DNA from: Pleionea sp052032335
GTDB lineage: Bacteria; Pseudomonadota; Gammaproteobacteria; Enterobacterales; Kangiellaceae
Direction: 5' to 3'
Length of the DNA: 25,860 nt
Assembly (NCBI GenBank): GCA_052032335.1
Contig: JBPEWV010000003.1
Coordinates: 1-25,860 of the forward strand
Below the pieces are notes generated by a model that was not told the DNA's origin, ran no database searches, and was given only the letters and a program-made list of their open reading frames with translations. How positions within the stretch are numbered: position 1 is the first letter of the stretch; every line of letters starts with the position of its first letter. The position numbers and the translations under genes are program-made. Shown piece after piece: positions 23,402-25,860 of this stretch.

Positions 23402-24136
23402 ATGCCCAGCGCTGAAAACGAAGACTCATTTCAACACCAAAGCACATTATTCGAACATCTAAGTCGAGCTGGACTTAATATGCATCATGTCTTCGACTTA
23501 CGCGCGCTTCCAGAATTTTTACTGCAGCCTTTGGCCGAACTCAATATAGACACTGGGCGTTTTCGTCAATTGATTATTATTGGTCATGGCGGAAAGACTT
23601 TATGGCAATCAATGCCTAAAGCTTATTTCAAAAGAGCGCATCCTATCGATGCGTTTTGCTGCGACACTTGGCAACGGATCATGACGACGGAACATCCGAA
23701 CGTGGATTACCAGATACTTTATCCTCGACATCAAAAACCGCTGCTGCATTTTGATTTACAAGCTCTGGGAAAGCTCGCGGGTTGGCATCACGAGACGCCC
23801 TTTAAAGTCGGAATTAACCCAACTTATGGCAGCTGGTTTGCCTATCGGCTACTGATCATCGCTGACAGCAACTTTACATTGTCACCCAAAGTATCGACCG
23901 ACCATCCCTGCGATTCCTGTGTTGATAAACCCTGTGTTTCAGCTTGTCCGGTGAATGCCCTGACCGACACCGGAAATTACGATTGGAAAAAATGTTTTAG
24001 CTATCGTGAACAACCAGAATCGGTTTGTAGCGATCGTTGTTTAGCCCGCATGGCCTGCCCGGTTGCACCCGAACATCAATACGATGTTAAACAGATCCAA
24101 TACCATTACAACTTATCCCGTAAACATTTGTCGTAA
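23402..24136 (+). CDS. Putative corrinoid-processing protein: MMACHC/QueG-like region plus two [4Fe-4S] cysteine sets
   Basis: A 244-residue cytosolic protein. ATG 23402 has AGAAGG ten bases upstream; TTG 23393 is too close to that site. The N-terminal 160 residues contain HPIDAFCCD (80-88), YPRHQKP (107-113) and GINPTYGSWFAYR (137-149). These resemble, from memory, human MMACHC (CblC), which decyanates and reduces B12, and the related corrinoid-binding part of epoxyqueuosine reductase. The C-terminus has CxxCx4Cx3CP (Cys170, 173, 178, 182) and Cx10Cx3Cx5CP (Cys198, 209, 213, 219), as for two [4Fe-4S] clusters. Too short for QueG and lacking its C-terminal repeats. Third gene behind riboswitch 2. 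Proposed role: corrinoid reductase or upper-ligand removal before CobO. Function is inference. Confidence 0.78.
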   Translation: MPSAENEDSFQHQSTLFEHLSRAGLNMHHVFDLRALPEFLLQPLAELNIDTGRFRQLIIIGHGGKTLWQSMPKAYFKRAHPIDAFCCDTWQRIMTTEHPNVDYQILYPRHQKPLLHFDLQALGKLAGWHHETPFKVGINPTYGSWFAYRLLIIADSNFTLSPKVSTDHPCDSCVDKPCVSACPVNALTDTGNYDWKKCFSYREQPESVCSDRCLARMACPVAPEHQYDVKQIQYHYNLSRKHLS

Positions 24137-24158
24137 GCTTCATTAGCAATAAAGATAT

Positions 24159-24224
24159 GTAGGATGGGTGAAGCATGTGCGAAACACATCCCAGTTTATA
24201 AAGATGGGTTATCACCCATCCTAC
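24159..24224. repeat. REP-like palindromic repeat
   Basis: GTAGGATGGGTGA (24159-24171) and TCACCCATCCTAC (24212-24224) are perfect 13-base reverse complements. Inside lie ATGTG/CACAT and GATGGGT/ACCCATC stems, so two sub-hairpins can form. The GTAGGATGGGTGAAGC...GCGAAACACATCC theme is like dispersed palindromic repeats of many gammaproteobacteria. It sits between convergent genes, ending 4 bases before the GNAT stop, and may also stop transcription from both sides. No REP-associated transposase is in the window. Confidence 0.7.
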
Positions 24225-24227
24225 TAA

Positions 24228-24677
24228 CTATTGAGTGTTTTGATTTGAAGTTTTGAGTTTCAGGTAGTAGAAGTCACTTTCGTTGGAAAATACTTCGAAC
24301 CCATAAGATGTATAAAAGCTAAGCGCTTTCGAATTGGTTCTAAACACTCTTAGGCCAATAAAGGCGTGTTTTGTACTTGCCTCTAGTCTCGTTAGAAGTT
24401 CATGGCCGATCCCTTTTGAACGGTATTCGGGAAAAATTATGAACATCATTATGTAATATTCATCGGCTAAAATCTTGGTTTGAATATAGCCAACGGGGTT
24501 CGTGGCTTCGAAGACCAAGATATTCTCACAATCTTTCCATCGACTTTCAAAATCGGATTTTTGCCACGCTTCGTCCCAGCCCCATATTGCCTCGATATGC
24601 GAACGCATTGCCTGACAATAGCTCTCCCAAAACAAACTTTTATCATTTTCTGTTGCTTTAATCAGCTTTAAATCCAT
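24228..24677 (-). CDS. GNAT family N-acetyltransferase
   Basis: A 149-residue protein filling one GNAT fold. The acetyl-CoA-binding motif A is visible as IIFPEYRSKGIGHELLTRLE (about 78-97), with the RxxGxG/A pattern in RSKGIG. The preceding beta-strand YYIMMFI and the following IGLRVFRTNSKALSFYTSYGFEVF (motif B, about 106-129) are typical. Such enzymes acetylate small molecules, peptides or protein termini; the acceptor cannot be told here. It is transcribed towards the B12 island, convergent with the Fe-S protein gene, and separated from it by the REP-like repeat. The upstream gap to the hydrolase gene is about 110 bases. Confidence 0.88.
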   Translation of the reverse strand: MDLKLIKATENDKSLFWESYCQAMRSHIEAIWGWDEAWQKSDFESRWKDCENILVFEATNPVGYIQTKILADEYYIMMFIIFPEYRSKGIGHELLTRLEASTKHAFIGLRVFRTNSKALSFYTSYGFEVFSNESDFYYLKLKTSNQNTQ

Positions 24678-24789
24678 GCTCGGGCCCGACTCATTCTTTT
24701 TGCTTCGATCGATTGAAGATACTACTGGCTACTTTCTTAGGAAAACTTAATTGCTCAGCTTAGAAAAACGACTTATAGACACATTGCAC

Positions 24790-25860
24790 TCAACCTTCGT
24801 TGATATTATCCGCTCGGAGAATATCAACAATACGGTTGTAAACGACTTTTGATACCATTACTTTGGTGCCACCGCCTGTATCGAATAGCGGGGCTATTGG
24901 CGTGCCACCGGCTGTATTCACAAATTGAACCACAACCGTGTCAATATCACGGTGGTAACGCGCGATACTGTAATATCCCGGAATCAGTCCGGTATGTCCA
25001 TACTCGTAAATAGAAGAGTAAATAGTCTGTTCATTTTTATTTAACAATGAACCATCATTTAAAGCCCTTAAGAAGATGCCAACGTCCTCGGCCGTCGCTA
25101 CCCTTGAGCCATGAACATGCTTCAGGTCCGGTTCATAGCCAACCCAGTAGCCACTCATTACATCATCAGCATCCACTTCATCTAAAGAAGCGTAGGTATT
25201 GTTTAACTCGAGCGGAGTCAAAATTTCTTCTTCGATATATTGCCAACGACTGTAGCCGACCACTTTTTCTATCAGCGCGGCGAGTAAAAAATAATTCGTA
25301 TTGGAATAACCATACTCTTTGTCCGGAGCAAAGTTTGCGGGCAAATCAAGCGCTAATTCAAGACCTGCTTCAGCACTTTTTGGTGGGTTCTCCCAATAAC
25401 CTGGGTAGTCGGTGTAATTGGGAATACCACTGCGATGCTGAACCATCATCCTCAAAGTGATCTGATCGGCATATTCAATCCGCTCCGATAGTTCTGGAAA
25501 GCGATCTGCGAGCGTATCGTCAAGCGATAAACGTTGATCATCAACCAATTTAGTGATCGCAACAGCGACATATAATTTATCAATACTGGCAATTTTGAAG
25601 AGCGAGTTGGAATCCGCTGGTATTTTATTCTCTCTGTTTTTCCAACCAGCGGTATAAGATACAGGAGGTTTACCGGCTTGATCGACATATACAATAATTC
25701 CATCTAAGCCATGATCAATGGCTTCATCGACTTGTTCTTGTACGGTATCAGGTAATGGTTTTATCCAAGCCCATATTCCATCCCAAGGCGAGAACAGCAC
25801 CATACAGGTGAGCCCAACAATGGGCATGATTATTCTGAGTGTTTGAACTATCGGTTTCTT
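24790..25860 (-). CDS. Serine beta-lactamase-like hydrolase (class C/S12 fold), N-terminus beyond window
   Basis: Numbered from ATG 25827, the protein has 345 residues with the three active-site motifs of the class C beta-lactamase/DD-peptidase family. SIDK (81-84) holds the nucleophile serine, YSN is at 174-176, and HTG at 278-280 (YGHTGLIPGY) replaces KTG. Members are esterases, peptidases or lactamases; the substrate is unknown. The frame is still open upstream of 25827: codons to the window edge read KKPIVQTLRII, which in front of MPIVGLTCMVLFS makes a normal export signal. The true start is therefore probably just outside the window, and I mark the gene as running to the edge. ATG 25827 is the fallback. 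Confidence 0.88.
   Translation of the reverse strand, partial: KKPIVQTLRIIMPIVGLTCMVLFSPWDGIWAWIKPLPDTVQEQVDEAIDHGLDGIIVYVDQAGKPPVSYTAGWKNRENKIPADSNSLFKIASIDKLYVAVAITKLVDDQRLSLDDTLADRFPELSERIEYADQITLRMMVQHRSGIPNYTDYPGYWENPPKSAEAGLELALDLPANFAPDKEYGYSNTNYFLLAALIEKVVGYSRWQYIEEEILTPLELNNTYASLDEVDADDVMSGYWVGYEPDLKHVHGSRVATAEDVGIFLRALNDGSLLNKNEQTIYSSIYEYGHTGLIPGYYSIARYHRDIDTVVVQFVNTAGGTPIAPLFDTGGGTKVMVSKVVYNRIVDILRADNINEG

Noticed and set aside
23402..24136. Identification as epoxyqueuosine reductase QueG
   Set aside because: The protein is much shorter than QueG, lacks its C-terminal HEAT-like repeats and its GWIGK-type motif, and sits in a B12 regulon.
24159..24224. CRISPR repeat
   Set aside because: Only one inverted pair with no regularly spaced direct repeats or spacers.

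Overview
The window looks like chromosome of a marine-type gammaproteobacterium of moderate G+C. This rests on the gene families present (AlkB alkane hydroxylase, DUF1285, TusA, a secreted M16 peptidase pair, PPC domains) and on the gammaproteobacterial style of the B12 genes and riboswitches. I cannot name the genus. There are no rRNA or tRNA genes, no CRISPR array and no transposase.

Positions 1-12,594 hold mixed housekeeping and accessory genes. They are: a truncated small cysteine-motif protein; a two-gene M16 peptidase operon (one catalytic and one inactive subunit); a small secreted protein of unknown function; a TusA sulfurtransferase whose 3' end overlaps that of a convergent AlkB alkane monooxygenase; a tightly overlapping five-gene run (DUF1285, two-helix membrane protein, VOC protein, M23 peptidase, thioredoxin-like lipoprotein); a large secreted metallophosphatase with DNRLRE and two PPC domains; and a pair made of a DUF1566/Lcl protein and a membrane cytochrome b fused to an ethylbenzene-dehydrogenase-type heme domain.

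Positions about 12,650-24,136 form one cobalamin island built as two consecutive transcription units, each headed by its own cobalamin riboswitch. The first encodes btuD-btuC-cobT-cobS-cobU-cobC-cobQ-cobO-btuF. These supply the inner-membrane B12 transporter, corrinoid adenosylation, cobyric acid synthesis, nucleotide-loop assembly and the periplasmic binding protein. The second encodes btuB (outer-membrane receptor), a second histidine phosphatase, and an unusual protein with an MMACHC/QueG-like corrinoid-binding region followed by eight cysteines arranged as two probable [4Fe-4S] clusters. I read the whole as uptake plus remodelling and salvage of corrinoids. CbiB/CobD and all corrin-ring genes are absent from the window. 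The last protein is the most interesting item: a candidate reductase or decyanase that prepares imported corrinoid for CobO.

Positions 24,137-25,860 hold a REP-like palindromic repeat, a GNAT acetyltransferase and a serine beta-lactamase-type hydrolase whose reading frame stays open past the right edge.
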